From contig JAUCEF010000001.1 of assembly GCA_033558025.1 (NCBI GenBank), forward strand, positions 620,001-684,000: 64,000 nt of DNA, written 5' to 3'. Of this stretch, positions 40,795-51,779 are shown one piece after another. The stretch comes from Phytophthora sp. 'mugwort' (Eukaryota; Oomycota; Peronosporomycetes; Peronosporales; Peronosporaceae). How positions within the stretch are numbered: position 1 is the stretch's first letter; every line of letters starts with the position of its first letter. The position numbers were made by a program, and so were the translations under genes. The notes beneath the pieces are model-generated. The model saw nothing but the letters and a program-made list of their open reading frames with translations, was not told the DNA's origin and searched no databases.

Positions 40795-43700
40795 TTATAG
40801 TAAAATCGCGGCAGGTTCCCAAGAATCTTCTGCCTCGCACAATCCGCGCCAGCGCACTGCAGTTTTGTGTTTCTTTTGAGCTGGGTTGTATCGCGCTTCC
40901 AATAACTTGTCTACGACTTGTCCTTCGCTGTTATGGGTAACGTGTAACAGTAAGTCTTCACTAACGTTCAGCAAGGCATCTGCGCAGAACTTTAGTCGGC
41001 TAGCGTGTGCCGCACGACGCTGCCCAGTAATCAGGTTGTTAATTTCGAAAATCCAGTTTGAGACTGTTGCCGGCACCTGTGCTGGTCCGCACCACTTGAC
41101 CTGCAATTTACTTCTGGTGTGTTGCCAGACGTCCGCGTACAGCACGTAACGGCCAATACCAAAACTGTTGTTTGTTTGGCACATACGTCTATGCATGCCA
41201 AATAAAGCCTGTTGCAATTTTTCCACATTGTTTGCTGCGTTGTCTGGATTTCGTGCAATGTGGCCGTCTCGGCTGGTCCTGATACGTAGCTGGTATCACT
41301 GGGGCTCATTGCCGCGAGACCCGTCATCGCCGTGATGGGCGCCACCCCACCGAGTGATGACGACGGAGTATTGTTGAGTACGATCTGCACAATCTTTACC
41401 ACTCGCGGCCATTCGAGACGTTGCAATCTCCCTTCAGGAAGAAGAGCCCGACAGCAACGCAGCGTCTCCCTCATCACTACCTCTACCGTGCCGTTTGACC
41501 ACGGGCACCGGGCTGTCGTCAAGTGATGATGTGCCCCTAGCGCATGTTGAAGAGTCTCGATCGTCTTGTTTTTAAATGCGTACCTGGTCACTAACCCAGG
41601 TGCGACACACGCCAAAATTAGCGAACCAATCGAGCAAACAATTAACTTCCGTCTCAGTATCAGCAGCTTCACAAGGAAGCAGCCACACGAACTTCGACGC
41701 GTCATTTTTAATGACCAGCACATATGTATCATCGGAGACGCTTTCCCCCATGTATAGGTAATCCCAGTGGATCAGCTCGTTAGGACGCTCTGCGTACATA
41801 GCTTCCCCCAACAGACGCGGTTGTGGCGGCCCACCAAGCGTGCTTGCACAGTGCAGGCATCGTCGCACGAAAAACTCAATGTCCTTCTCGATGTCCTTCC
41901 AGAATAACTCCGAGGCAATCTTCGTCGCTGTGGTCGTTACTCCACGGTGACCAGCAACTCCAAAATGACCCACTACGCAGAGGATCTGCGTAGTGGGTCA
42001 TTTTGCGGTTCCACTGCTTCATCAGGGATCCAAACTCTATCCTTTGCTCTCTCCACAGTGCATCTGTAGCTGATTGAACTGCATCGCTTGGTGGCGACGC
42101 GGCCTCCTGCGCAGAAGCAATATCCAGTTTAGTAGGCCAAACGAATGGATCATCCAGCTGCGGTGAGAGAGGCAACTCTACTTGTCGAATTGCACGCACT
42201 GTCTTAAACGAATATCTCCATCTAGAAAGCAGATCAGTCTATACGTTTTCCTCGCCCGATATGTCATGAATGTCGTATTTATATGCCATCAATAACATCG
42301 ACCATCGATGCAGCTTGTCGGCGGTGTACCTTGGTAATGATTTAGAGACACTATGAGGGTCGAATATGTATCGCAAGTTTCTATGATCCGTATACAAAGC
42401 AAATCCATCGGGCCGATGCAGTAAATAGTCAGCACGACGGCACGTCTCGATGGTAGCGTAATCTTCCTTCTCAACAATGGCCCACCGCTTAGCCGATCCC
42501 GAAAAGTTTCCACTCAGCATGAGCAACGGTTCGTGGTCCTGTTCACTCAGTGGTCTGTTGGCAGTCTCCGGCGATATTTGGGTGATTGCAGCGTCCCAGT
42601 GCTCATCACTTGCATCTGTATACTGAGAGACGCTTGTTGGGCTCGGATGGGCTAGCCGGAGTGCGTGATTCAATGCTGCTTTGCACTGCTTAAGGCACGA
42701 AACCTCCTGGTCTCCCTATCCTGCATCGCTACGCAGAATGTTCCTGACTTAATTTTTTAACGTCCGCCAGCGCGCTCATAGACCTTTTCCATCAGTTTCA
42801 GAAGTAGATCTACCAACTTGTTGAAGGCAAGGATCGAAGTGCGCATCCAGTTTAGCGCACATACGAATTGCTGAAGTTCCTGGCCGGTGCTGGAAGGTGG
42901 TAAGTTTGAGAGTGCTGCCAGTCGTCGGGGTCATGACGCACGCCCTCGCCCGACACAATACGCCCACACCAGAGCGCTTCTCGTAAATAGAACGAGCACT
43001 TCTTATGATTTAATTTTAATCCTTTCTCTGCACAAATGCTCAACACTTTCTTCAGTAGAATCACTAGCCTTTCATCACTAGTTTCATAACCTAAGAGATC
43101 GTCAATCCAAATAAGAAGCCCGTTGTTAAAAACATCCGCAAACATCTCCTGGACTGTAGCCTGGACGAATGCAACGCTGTTAGTGCCTCCCATCAGCACT
43201 GTTGTCGGCGTTATGACCCCCTCCTCCGTGAGAATGGAGTAGATTTCTTGACAGAACTCCGCCATGCCAAATTGCCAGAGTCCCTTAAAGAAATCAAGCG
43301 CGAAATATCTGGACGACCCCCTCAAACGATTAAGCACCACGTCCAATACCGGCATTGGCCATACAATTTGCTCCACACATCCATTTGCCCCTCTCACGCC
43401 CACTGTCATGTGGTGGTGAGCACCAGCGACTGCGTGGGTTTCTGTAGCAGAGCCCCGCTGCGATTAATGCATCAATGTGTGTTTTTAGAAAATCACGATG
43501 CACCTGGGCATATCTTCGGGCCCGGCACCGCACGGGAACAGCTCCAAGCTTGAGCGTGACCTCCATAGGCGGCATGTCCACGGGTGGGTCTCTTCCAATG
43601 ACAAGGCGAAACACATCAATGAGCTCCATCAATACTGTACGAAGCTCCTCTACAAACTCAGGGGTTGCCCCAAATCTCCGAGCTTCTTCGACTTTCTCCA

Positions 43701-44021
43701 GCAGAATGCTCCTAATTCCCTTTCGCTCTGTCTCCGTATCTTCTGTGAAAACGGGAAACATTTTTGATCTTCCTCTTCATACCGTTTTCGCTCTTCGTCT
43801 GCGGGTTCAATGTGCTCCATTTGCCCTGAGTATGCTAAAACACTAGCCATTCCATTAGAGGTCTCCTCATCGACATCGGTCATATCCCAGACGGACTGTA
43901 CTTGCTGCGCCGCAGCCAGCAACTGGTCTGAGCTGTATCCCAATCGCACCTTCATTAACCGAGATAACAGTAAGTCTCCCACACCATGCGGAAGTCGCTG
44001 ATCGGTTACCCAGCATATCAT
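40795..44021 (-). pseudogene. Ty3/gypsy pol relic, nearly full RT-RH-IN-chromodomain
   Basis: The best preserved retroelement here. In minus order: pre-RT region (43650-44021), RT entry (VIGRDPPVDMPPMEVTLKLG, 43330-43761), and RT core (FALDFFKGLWQFGMAEFCQE; catalytic box WIDD in LLIWIDDLLGY near 43088-43117). Then RNase H (YTDASDEHWDAAITQISPE; LYTDHRNLRYIF; 42239-42673), integrase zinc region (GHFGVAGHRGVTTT ... RRCLHCAST; 41830-41990), and integrase core (LIHWDYLYMGESVSDDTYVL; HHHLTTARCPWSNGTVEVV). The chromodomain comes last (AVRWRGLCEAEDSWEP, 40795-40990). Frameshifts separate RT from RNase H and sit at the palindrome at 41961. Gag and protease are absent. Confidence 0.9.
41961..42005. repeat. 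Perfect palindrome, 21-bp arms, 3-nt loop
   Basis: Arms 41961-41981 and 41985-42005 around gga are exact reverse complements. On minus, one arm encodes the conserved CVVGHFG of the integrase zinc region, and the other reads KMTHYAD in the preceding linker. The gypsy reading frame breaks here. Confidence 0.95.
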
Positions 44022-44034
44022 ATTTTGCAGGACT

Positions 44035-44098
44035 GTCCATACTTGCCGCCGTTGACAACCTTAGCGATTTAAATCGTTGTCCATACTTGCCGCCGCTG
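44035..44098. repeat. 20-bp direct repeat at the gypsy/pogo junction
   Basis: GTCCATACTTGCCGCCG followed by T/C and TG occurs at 44035-44054 and 44079-44098. It sits exactly where the minus-strand gypsy relic gives way to the plus-strand pogo-like relic, and may record the insertion or a slippage event. Confidence 0.7.
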
Positions 44099-44109
44099 TA
44101 CGGCGCCTA

Positions 44110-46041
44110 AAGCTGCCGTGGACGCCGTAAAGACGAAGAAGCTATCGACTCGGAAAGCAGCTGTCACGTTTGGAGTTGATCGATGCAAGAGAATGCGGAG
44201 AAATTCAGGTAGCGTAAAGCTTGTAGCACGGAATGGTCCTGATGCTACGCTGAAGGAAGGTGAAATCGAGGGCATATTGGCAGCCGTTATTGATCGAACA
44301 GCCAAAGCTCAGCGCTTTACCATGGACGAGCTCGCGCTGTTTATCCGAAAAGTGGTGGAGGAGAGTCTGTATCGGCGGCTTGTACGTGATACCTTCCCAT
44401 CCCGTCGATACGTGCAAATTTTTGTTAAGGAGCACTTCAGGTTTTTCAGACGGCTCAGTCCTGGAGGAATGCAGAGCTGCCGCATCGACAACTGCTACGG
44501 TTGAATCTCACTTTGCTAACCTGAAAAGTACATTGGATGGTTTGAGTCCTAATTCTTCAGTTTGCATTTGGAACTTGGATGAAACGGGAATGTGTGGTCA
44601 AGGTTCGCGAAAAAAGAAAGCGGTGTTGGCAGCGAAAGGCATGAAAGCCAACATACTGCAGTCTAATGATCGAACAACAGCGTGTCTGCTCTCGTCTGTG
44701 TTAACGCCGATGGAACATTCGTCCCACCATTTTTCATTGTTTCAGGGGATAGTGTCACACCACAATTTACTGTTGGGGGATGAAGGGAGTCTTTATCGGA
44801 TCTAGCAAGTCGTCGTTCTTGACGACTTCTCTTTTTATCCAGTATTTTGAATGGTTTGTTTGCGTTATTCCGCCCAAACGACTAATGTTGGTCATAATGG
44901 ATGGCTGCAAAGCGCATTTCTCGCGACACACGCTCGAGTTTGCAAAACATAACGACATACATCTCCATGCTCTCCCAGATCACACATCACACTTCCTGCA
45001 GCCTCTTGACATGTCCGTTTTTGGGCATTTTAAAAAGAATATTGACAAGAAAATAACTTGTTTCGACGTGCTCATGGATCTGTTGCGGCTGAGAACATGG
45101 TGGAGATAGCATCTAGTGCTATCTCAGTGTTTTCAAAAACGTTGACAAGAGCACATATTGTTGATGGATTTGAAAAGACCGGTATATATCCGCTTTCAGA
45201 AACTGTGATGCTAGAGCATATTGTTGGCGACGGAGGAGCCACCATGGTGAAGAAGCTGCTTCAAGTGGAGCCAACTATGATCATGACAGACCGAACAAAG
45301 CGCAAGCTAAACGAAGGGGTTTGATCACGATAAAGTTCGAGTTTTGAGCATTAACTACGAAGAGATGACTGCGAGACGTCTTCTAAAGAAGCAGAAAATC
45401 GTTCGTAGCCCAGATGACTACGTGCATGGCGGGTTGTTAATGACAGCGATGCTGTTATCGCTAAGGTGAAGGCGAACAGGAGGCACGCATTCAAAAGAGG
45501 TTGCAAAATCGGAACGTATCGCATGCATAGAAGAAAACCAATTACGTCGTGCACAAGAGCAAGAAGCTGCTGCTCTCACTCTGCTGCTGCTAGGTCACTG
45601 CGAGAAGAGGCTACAAAGGCAAAGGAGGTTTTAAAGCAGGTAAAGCGACAACAGACAGAAGAACGGAAGCACATGCGAGCAGAGGACTCAGCTGCAAAAC
45701 GTATTCGCAACGCGAAAAAAAAGCGAGTTCGCGTCGCGAAGCAGTCGCTGGGTAAGCGAAAACCGGTGGCGACAGCACCAAAACGAGAACATGAGCTGAT
45801 GGCACTTGAGGATGGCCTCTCACACAAACTCAAGAGTATTTCTGCTGGACTTCGACGCAGAAGGCTTATTGTTGTCGCAAATTATAGTCGAGTTATAGGT
45901 GGTTCGGATCAGTGCGCTAAGAAATACGATTTTTTCACCATCAATTCTCCTGGTGTTCCTCAACTGAATTTGCGAAACCAATGCATTCTTAAACTAAATG
46001 CGTCTCCTCTCTCCAATGGTGTGCTTTGGTCTGTGCTGTGA
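44110..46041 (+). pseudogene. Pogo/Tigger-like transposase relic (DDE_1) with coiled-coil tail
   Basis: N-terminal HTH region (STRKAAVTFGVDRCKRMRRN, 44118-44504) including a CENP-B-like second half (LFIRKVVEESLYRRLVRDTF). After a frameshift near 44470 comes VCIWNLDETGMCGQGSRKKK, carrying the first catalytic Asp. Then LMLVIMDGCKAHFSRHTLEF (second Asp) and LHALPDHTSHFLQPLDMSVF (44960-45020), the usual DDE_1 block with its final Asp. RAHIVDGFEKTGIYPLSE follows. The tail (45330-45830) is highly charged and helical (EEATKAKEVLKQVKRQQTEE). At least four frameshifts. The first frame opens with GTG at 44118, so the true start is uncertain. Confidence 0.85.
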
Positions 46042-46306
46042 CGTCGGCGTCTTAATCAATTCGATCCCTAAAAAGTGGTTCGGAACTATGCGCGCACGGA
46101 AATGTTTACGATAACGCCTCGCGTGTAATAACAGCTAACATAACGTCCCTAAAAAGGGCGGGTAGGGTTCTACGTAGGATTTGCTGTTGACAGCAATGAA
46201 TTACCAGAACAACTTCGATGTCTTTTGCTCAGATTTGTATACGGGGTACAGTAAATACATTTCCCCGAATCGCGCCACTGCACCTTCGAAGCACTCAGCT
46301 CCTTGC

Positions 46307-46372
46307 GAGCACAGCCTTTCCATTGCAACTAAACACCATGTGTGTTTAGTTACAATGGAAAGGCTGGTGCTC
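46307..46372. repeat. Near-perfect palindrome (about 31-bp arms)
   Basis: Left GAGCACAGCCTTTCCATTG and right CAATGGAAAGGCTGGTGCTC pair, continuing through CAACTAAACAC/GTGTTTAGTTA, with a loop of a few bases near 46339. One bulge and one mismatch. It lies between the two pogo-like relics. Confidence 0.9.
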
Positions 46373-46574
46373 AAAATTAAACTCCAGGTCATGCTCAGCT
46401 TCCTTGTCTACATGTAACAACTGCGTGAAATACTTGTACTCCTACGTACCATAAAACCGTTTTAGCAGAAAGGTGTACCTCGGATTACGAGGGTTGTGTG
46501 AGTTGCTTATGATGCTTGCGCCCGACTGAGAACTTACGGAGTATATCCGCTATACCCTTCAATTTGCGAAGTAT

Positions 46575-47033
46575 ATGCGAAATTTGAAGAGACTACTCAG
46601 AAAATATAACAACAAAGGTCCAGTCACTTCACGTCTTTTATGCAATGAAGATACGTTGCGTTCGTGTGTTATGGAGCACATTAAACCATACGGACCTTCA
46701 TCGTCATCAAATGTCGATAAACAGGACTGGATTGCGAGCTTTGGAGGTCATGTAAAAACAAGTACAGATGTTGACCTGCTTGAGTCCTGTATACAGTATG
46801 TGATCCCGATCGCAACAAGCGGTGAAATGGTGCAGAAATATCGTCTAGCCGGAAACAGACGTGTATGCACGTCATGCTCGAGCTTCGAGTATCGGGGGAT
46901 CCACATTCTTCTACTCGTGGACAATTTTAGCTCGCACGCAATGCGTCCAGTCGCGCTTACTAATGTGTGGCTTGAGCTTCTTCCCGTGAGCACGCCGAGC
47001 GTCCTTTATCCCCTGGATCAGGGCGCATCATAA
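46575..47033 (+). pseudogene. Second pogo/Tigger-like DDE fragment
   Basis: An open frame of 152 residues ends with GIHILLLVDNFSSHAMRPV (second Asp in LVDN-x-x-x-H) and ELLPVSTPSVLYPLDQGAS (PLDQG box with the third Asp), both typical of DDE_1 transposases. The first half has no clear motif. It is a different subfamily from the relic at 44.1-46.0 kb (VDNFSSH versus MDGCKAH). The C-terminus is lost after 47033. Confidence 0.7.
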
Positions 47034-47039
47034 GCCGCT

Positions 47040-47615
47040 TCACTCACATCAAAGTAGATGCCCATCGCTAAATGCAGGGCAACCACAGGAGAAGATCTCT
47101 ATCCTCATGACTTTAAGTCGGGCATTTAGTGCTTGGGACGCAGTTACATCATCCACTATTAGCGTACTATTAGATATACTGTACAGATGCAGGAAAGCAC
47201 GATCTCGCTATCACAAGTTTTCATTCGGAGGGCGGAGAGTCCCCGACCACCGCTAGGTCTGCCTTCCTTCCCATTGGACGACATAACAAGAACCCCTATT
47301 AGAGCCCCCTCTTGTCTGTTATGATGTGTGTGGGTCAGACATTTAAAAAAGGTGACGACGAACTAGATGCCTAGGGGTTGCTCGTCGAAACTGCATGCAC
47401 GTATTAATATTTGCTGGTGAATGAGTGCGCTAAGACTCGCTCGCAAAGTTTAAAACGGGTTAAGCCTGCCACTGCCGCAACGTGATTAAGAAGCCATGCA
47501 TGTGAAAAGGCTTCACGATCGTCCAGTAACCCAGTCTTAGCTGTCTGGTCGCCGTCTAGAAACTAGCTGATCCTGAACTATTGGAATGCAAAATATTTAT
47601 TCGATTTTAGTGCCG
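47040..47615. other. Intergenic, 3' of transporter 3; no gene seen
   Basis: Remnant DNA between the pogo-like fragment and the stop of transporter 3. No motif or repeat was recognised. Confidence 0.45.
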
Positions 47616-47620
47616 GTGCG

Positions 47621-50600
47621 CTACTTTTTCTGGTGGTTCACAAAGCGCAGAGTAAGCAGACCCAGCACGCGGATGATCACGATGAAGCCCAAGACGAAAC
47701 CGAAGTTCTTCCAGATCTCACTGTGCTTCATGAGGAAGACATCTTCAAGGTAGTCCTTGACTGTCATATTCTGAGGAAGTGAAGGCGGCAATTCGGTCAT
47801 GATCTGGCACCCAACTTCCGAGCCATCACCGTCACTCGGACAATCACCAAACACCAGGGATGCGACCAAACCCAGCGAGTACTTGTGCGGTGTAATGTGA
47901 TACAGCCACTTGTAGCCTGTCGGGATGGAGCCTCCAGGAGGGTTGAAGCCGTTGAACAGGAAGAAAATCGTCTGCATCAGCACGCCAAAGATCGTTGCCA
48001 CTTCCACGGTCGGCATAAGGTACGACATGAATTGTCCAAAATAGGCTTGCCACAGCACGTGCATCGACAAGTGAAGCCAGTAGGCAAAGAACGTGGTTGC
48101 CCCGGTGAAGCCCACCATGGGGTAGTACGGGATCATGAAGAGAAGCGTGCCGAAGAAGACGTACGGGATCTCCACCACTGTCGACCCAACGAAATACCAC
48201 AGTGCGTTGTACGTCTGAGATGCGCGTTCACGGTAGAAGGCTAGACGATCCTCGGACGCAATCGGCATGACACTGCTGAACGAGATGAAGCCAATGAATC
48301 CCGTCGTGCAGAACAGCATGCCCATACCCGAGTTGATACCAGCGTACGAAGAGTACTCTGCACTCACGTACGTAATACCGAAGACAACGCCAAGAATCAG
48401 GAAAAGGCTGAAGCGCGTCAAGTTGTACGAGGCCGTTCGCCAGTACATCCTGAAGAAGCGCTGCATCAGTAATTTAGCCTGAGTCATCTCCGTCGCCGCG
48501 CGCTTGTCACCGTACTCCAGAGCAGGCATCGACGGCGACGGATGAGACACACCCTCGCGGTCCAAGTTTGACAGCAAAAACTGGAAATGTTTGCTCGCCT
48601 GGAAGACCTTGACAAAGTCCGTCTTGTCGCCGTTGCTGTTGCCCACACCAGCACCGATCACCTCCAGCATCCACGTCGCAGGGTTGTAGTTGTCCTCCAG
48701 CTTGGCCACGCCGTCAATCGACTCGAAATACGCGATCATCTCACGCGCGTTCTTGCCCAGTTCACCCGCAAAGACCGTCTCACCACCGCGCTTCAGCAGC
48801 AGCAAACTGTCAAACACTCGAAACACCTCCGTCGACGGCTGGTGGATCGTACACAATACCGTGCGGCCCGTGTTCGCCACCTTGCGCACGCCGTCCATGA
48901 TGAGCTTGGCGGAGCGCGCGTCCAGACCACTCGTGGGTTCATCCAGGAACAACACGCTCGGTTGAGCCGCCAGCTCTACGCCGATGGTCAACCGCTTCAT
49001 CTGCTCCACGGAGCTGCCGCGGATGATCTGGTCTGCGATCGGGTGCAGGTCTAGCAGGTCGAGGCACTCGTTCACCGAGTCGTACTTGAAGCTGTCGGGC
49101 ACGTCGGCTCCCTGGCGCAGGAATGCGCTGAATGTGAGTGCCTCACGGATGGTAGCAGACTCGGAGTGGATGTCCATCTGCTCACAGTAGCCTGTGGATC
49201 GGCGGATGGCGAGGTCGGTAGCGGGGTGGCCATTGAGCAGGATCTGTCCGGTGATCTTGCCTCCGGTTTTGCGCCCAGCGATGACGTCCATGAGCGTGGT
49301 CTTGCCTGCACCCGAGGATCCCATGAGTGCCGTAATGGTGCCAGGCAACGCGTATCCGCTGATACCCTTGAGCAGGTCAATGGTGTCCTTGGGGTTGGAC
49401 GGGTCGGGCACCGTGTACCATAGGTCCTTGAAGGCGATAGTGACCGGGATGAAGTGCTTCTCGCTGTCGGGAGCTACCGAGACCACAGCATCGCTTCCAG
49501 CCTGAGAGCTGCGTGGTGTACGCATGAACCCGTAGTCGTCGGACGTCTCGTCCTTGTTGTCATTATCCAGCGTCACATTCTCGGGACTCTCAAAGCGATG
49601 GTACTCGAGTGCGATGTACGACAGAAACATGAAGAAGACGTACGCAACAGCCATGAACACCATCCCGTACCAGAGCCAGAACTTCTCAGTCGGCACTTCA
49701 AACGTCGTCAAAGAGTACTCGCCCATGGTCAAGTTGTAGTCCGCACAGTAGTCAACGTCGTTGTACACACACGTGTCGAAGCTCGAGTCCGTGTATTGGT
49801 TCACAGCAAGCGCCCGCACCCCCCAAGCCATGGGGTTGATCCAGTAGATCCAGATGAGGTAGTCGGGAATCTGCTCCTTGGTAATGACGAAGCCGGCGAA
49901 CAGGACGAAGAAGAGGATGGAAACCATCGATACCGGGTTGGCCACGTTCAAGTCAGGCGAAGCGCACGACAGGAAGAAGAACCACGCGGCCATGGCGAGA
50001 TTTGTCATGAATAGGATCACTTCGAAGAGCAGGAAAGCTTCAACAGTGGACACATAGCCGCACATCCAGTATAGAACCGACCCGAAGACTAAACTCTCAG
50101 CAAAGCCCAGTGGGATTTGGCTCACGGAGTTAGACAGCACGAACGACGAGGTGCGGAAGAAGTTGGCTCGACGCTGTTTGTAGAACACCTCGCGAGCTGC
50201 CATGAACATGGGGATCTGAGCCTGTTGTCCCAGGGATACGAACAACACAGCGTTGAAGATGACACCCATCACAAGCTGTGCGTTGGTCTCATTGAACTGG
50301 TAGAAGACACTCGAGTAGAGCAAGCCCATTAAGATTACCATGACGGAGCGACCAATAAGGAACGCCGTGTCACGCGAGGTAAGCTTGACCTGACGCTGCA
50401 CCACAGCCATTGTGCTGTCCCAGAAATTCTGGTGGAACTCGGGGATCGAGTCGATGTGTTTGGCCATGTCTTCGATAAGACTCGGGTGGACTGGTCCGTG
50501 CAGCTCGTCCATCATGCGTGCGTAGATTTGCGAGCGCGTGAACACGTCGGCATACTGACTCGCTGTACAGGGAATGCTGCTGGATGGGATGGAGTTGACC

Positions 50601-51721
50601 TCGTATTGGGCCTGCTTGTCAGTGCCCAAGTCCAGCAGGAAATCAGCAATGTCACGACGCGGAGGACACTTGAAGCCCAGACTCTCAAAGTAGCCAAGAG
50701 CTTCACCACGTGGACCATGGTACATCACGTGGCCCTCGTTGAGAATCACCACGTCGTCGAACAGCTCGAACACCTCGGGCGACGGCTGTAACAGTGAAAT
50801 CACTACCGTCTTGCGGAACTTCTTGGCGATACTGCGCTGTGTGGTGATGATGTCGAAGGTGGCGGCGCTGTCGAGACCCGTGCTGATCTCGTCCATCATC
50901 ATGACGTATTTGTTGCCAAACTCCATCTCGCCCGTCGTGACGCGCTTGCGTTCTCCGCCAGACACACCACGAGTCATAGCGTCGCCGACGATCGTGTTCT
51001 GGCAGTTGTCAAGTCCGAGCTGCTGGATGACGATGTCCGGGTAATGCTTGAACATGGCACTGGCGGCGTCGAGCGCGGCCTTGTTCTCCTCGGGTGTGCC
51101 GCCAGCAAAGTGCTGGGCCTCGCGCTCCGAGAAGCCTCCGCCGCAGCAGGCGTGTGCGAACTCGAGCGTCTCTTTCACAGTGAGTGACGGATAGTGCTTG
51201 TCTCGCTGTGTGACATAGGAGACGAACTGCGGCAGACGTCGAAGCAACTCGTTGGCCGGTGCGCCATTGTACGTGACGTCGCCTTCCATGGTGATGTTCT
51301 TGTCGTTGGGGAAACGTCCGCTCAGCAGCTTCATGAGAGAGGACTTGCCCGATCCAGGCTGCCCAAGCACGAGCGTAATGGTGCCAGGCTTGAAGACGCC
51401 ACTGACGTTCTTGAGGATCTGCTTCCTGACCGTGTGTTTCTTGGCGCCCATGCCTCGGATGCTCTTCATGAACTCGTTGGTGAGCGTTGGCAACTCGACC
51501 TTGATGTCGGTCTCATCCTTGACGACGATGTCGGCTGAGATGGAGACGTCCTTGAAGCGCACCTCCATCTGTGGGAGGGCTCTGCCCAGCGCCTTTTCCA
51601 TACGGGAGGCGACGTGGTCATGAAGCGCCTGTTGTCCCTGTGCCATGAGCGTCTTGCCGTTGTCGTACTCGATGGTGGCACGCATCGGCGTATCCGATGC
51701 GTCCGTTTGAGTCGTCGACAT
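47621..51721 (-). CDS. PDR-type full-size ABCG transporter (copy 3)
   Basis: Intact, intronless, 1366 residues. NBD1 has Walker A GQPGSGKSS, signature VSGGERKR and Walker B MMMDE; NBD2 has GSSGAGKTT, SSVEQMKRL and LFLDE with H-loop His (TIHQPSTEVF). TMD1 (for example LLYSSVFYQFNETNAQLVMG, about 460-700) and TMD2 (for example YWRTASYNLTRFSLFLILGV, about 1095-1360) differ clearly from copies 1/2. The sequons NLT and NMT lie in the large loops. The protein is nearly identical to copy 4 from MRATIEYDNGKT to the end (NHQKK); only the leader MSTTQTDASDTP and one Gln/Pro change near residue 29 stand out. ATG at 51719-51721 fits the conserved start and a nearby Inr. Divergent from copy 4, which may allow shared regulation. 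Substrate unknown. Confidence 0.97.
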   Translation of the reverse strand: MSTTQTDASDTPMRATIEYDNGKTLMAQGQQALHDHVASRMEKALGRALPQMEVRFKDVSISADIVVKDETDIKVELPTLTNEFMKSIRGMGAKKHTVRKQILKNVSGVFKPGTITLVLGQPGSGKSSLMKLLSGRFPNDKNITMEGDVTYNGAPANELLRRLPQFVSYVTQRDKHYPSLTVKETLEFAHACCGGGFSEREAQHFAGGTPEENKAALDAASAMFKHYPDIVIQQLGLDNCQNTIVGDAMTRGVSGGERKRVTTGEMEFGNKYVMMMDEISTGLDSAATFDIITTQRSIAKKFRKTVVISLLQPSPEVFELFDDVVILNEGHVMYHGPRGEALGYFESLGFKCPPRRDIADFLLDLGTDKQAQYEVNSIPSSSIPCTASQYADVFTRSQIYARMMDELHGPVHPSLIEDMAKHIDSIPEFHQNFWDSTMAVVQRQVKLTSRDTAFLIGRSVMVILMGLLYSSVFYQFNETNAQLVMGVIFNAVLFVSLGQQAQIPMFMAAREVFYKQRRANFFRTSSFVLSNSVSQIPLGFAESLVFGSVLYWMCGYVSTVEAFLLFEVILFMTNLAMAAWFFFLSCASPDLNVANPVSMVSILFFVLFAGFVITKEQIPDYLIWIYWINPMAWGVRALAVNQYTDSSFDTCVYNDVDYCADYNLTMGEYSLTTFEVPTEKFWLWYGMVFMAVAYVFFMFLSYIALEYHRFESPENVTLDNDNKDETSDDYGFMRTPRSSQAGSDAVVSVAPDSEKHFIPVTIAFKDLWYTVPDPSNPKDTIDLLKGISGYALPGTITALMGSSGAGKTTLMDVIAGRKTGGKITGQILLNGHPATDLAIRRSTGYCEQMDIHSESATIREALTFSAFLRQGADVPDSFKYDSVNECLDLLDLHPIADQIIRGSSVEQMKRLTIGVELAAQPSVLFLDEPTSGLDARSAKLIMDGVRKVANTGRTVLCTIHQPSTEVFRVFDSLLLLKRGGETVFAGELGKNAREMIAYFESIDGVAKLEDNYNPATWMLEVIGAGVGNSNGDKTDFVKVFQASKHFQFLLSNLDREGVSHPSPSMPALEYGDKRAATEMTQAKLLMQRFFRMYWRTASYNLTRFSLFLILGVVFGITYVSAEYSSYAGINSGMGMLFCTTGFIGFISFSSVMPIASEDRLAFYRERASQTYNALWYFVGSTVVEIPYVFFGTLLFMIPYYPMVGFTGATTFFAYWLHLSMHVLWQAYFGQFMSYLMPTVEVATIFGVLMQTIFFLFNGFNPPGGSIPTGYKWLYHITPHKYSLGLVASLVFGDCPSDGDGSEVGCQIMTELPPSLPQNMTVKDYLEDVFLMKHSEIWKNFGFVLGFIVIIRVLGLLTLRFVNHQKK

Positions 51722-51771
51722 GGTGTGGAAGTCGAGTCTCTTTGCTACTGTGAGGTTGTCACTAATTGTTC

Positions 51772-51779
51772 AGATTGAG
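51772..51779 (-). promoter_or_regulatory. Inr-like element, transporter 3
   Basis: The minus strand reads CTCAATCT, matching the oomycete Inr core YTCANTYY, about 50 bp upstream of the ATG. The flanking element that usually follows is weak here (GAACAATT). Confidence 0.5.
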
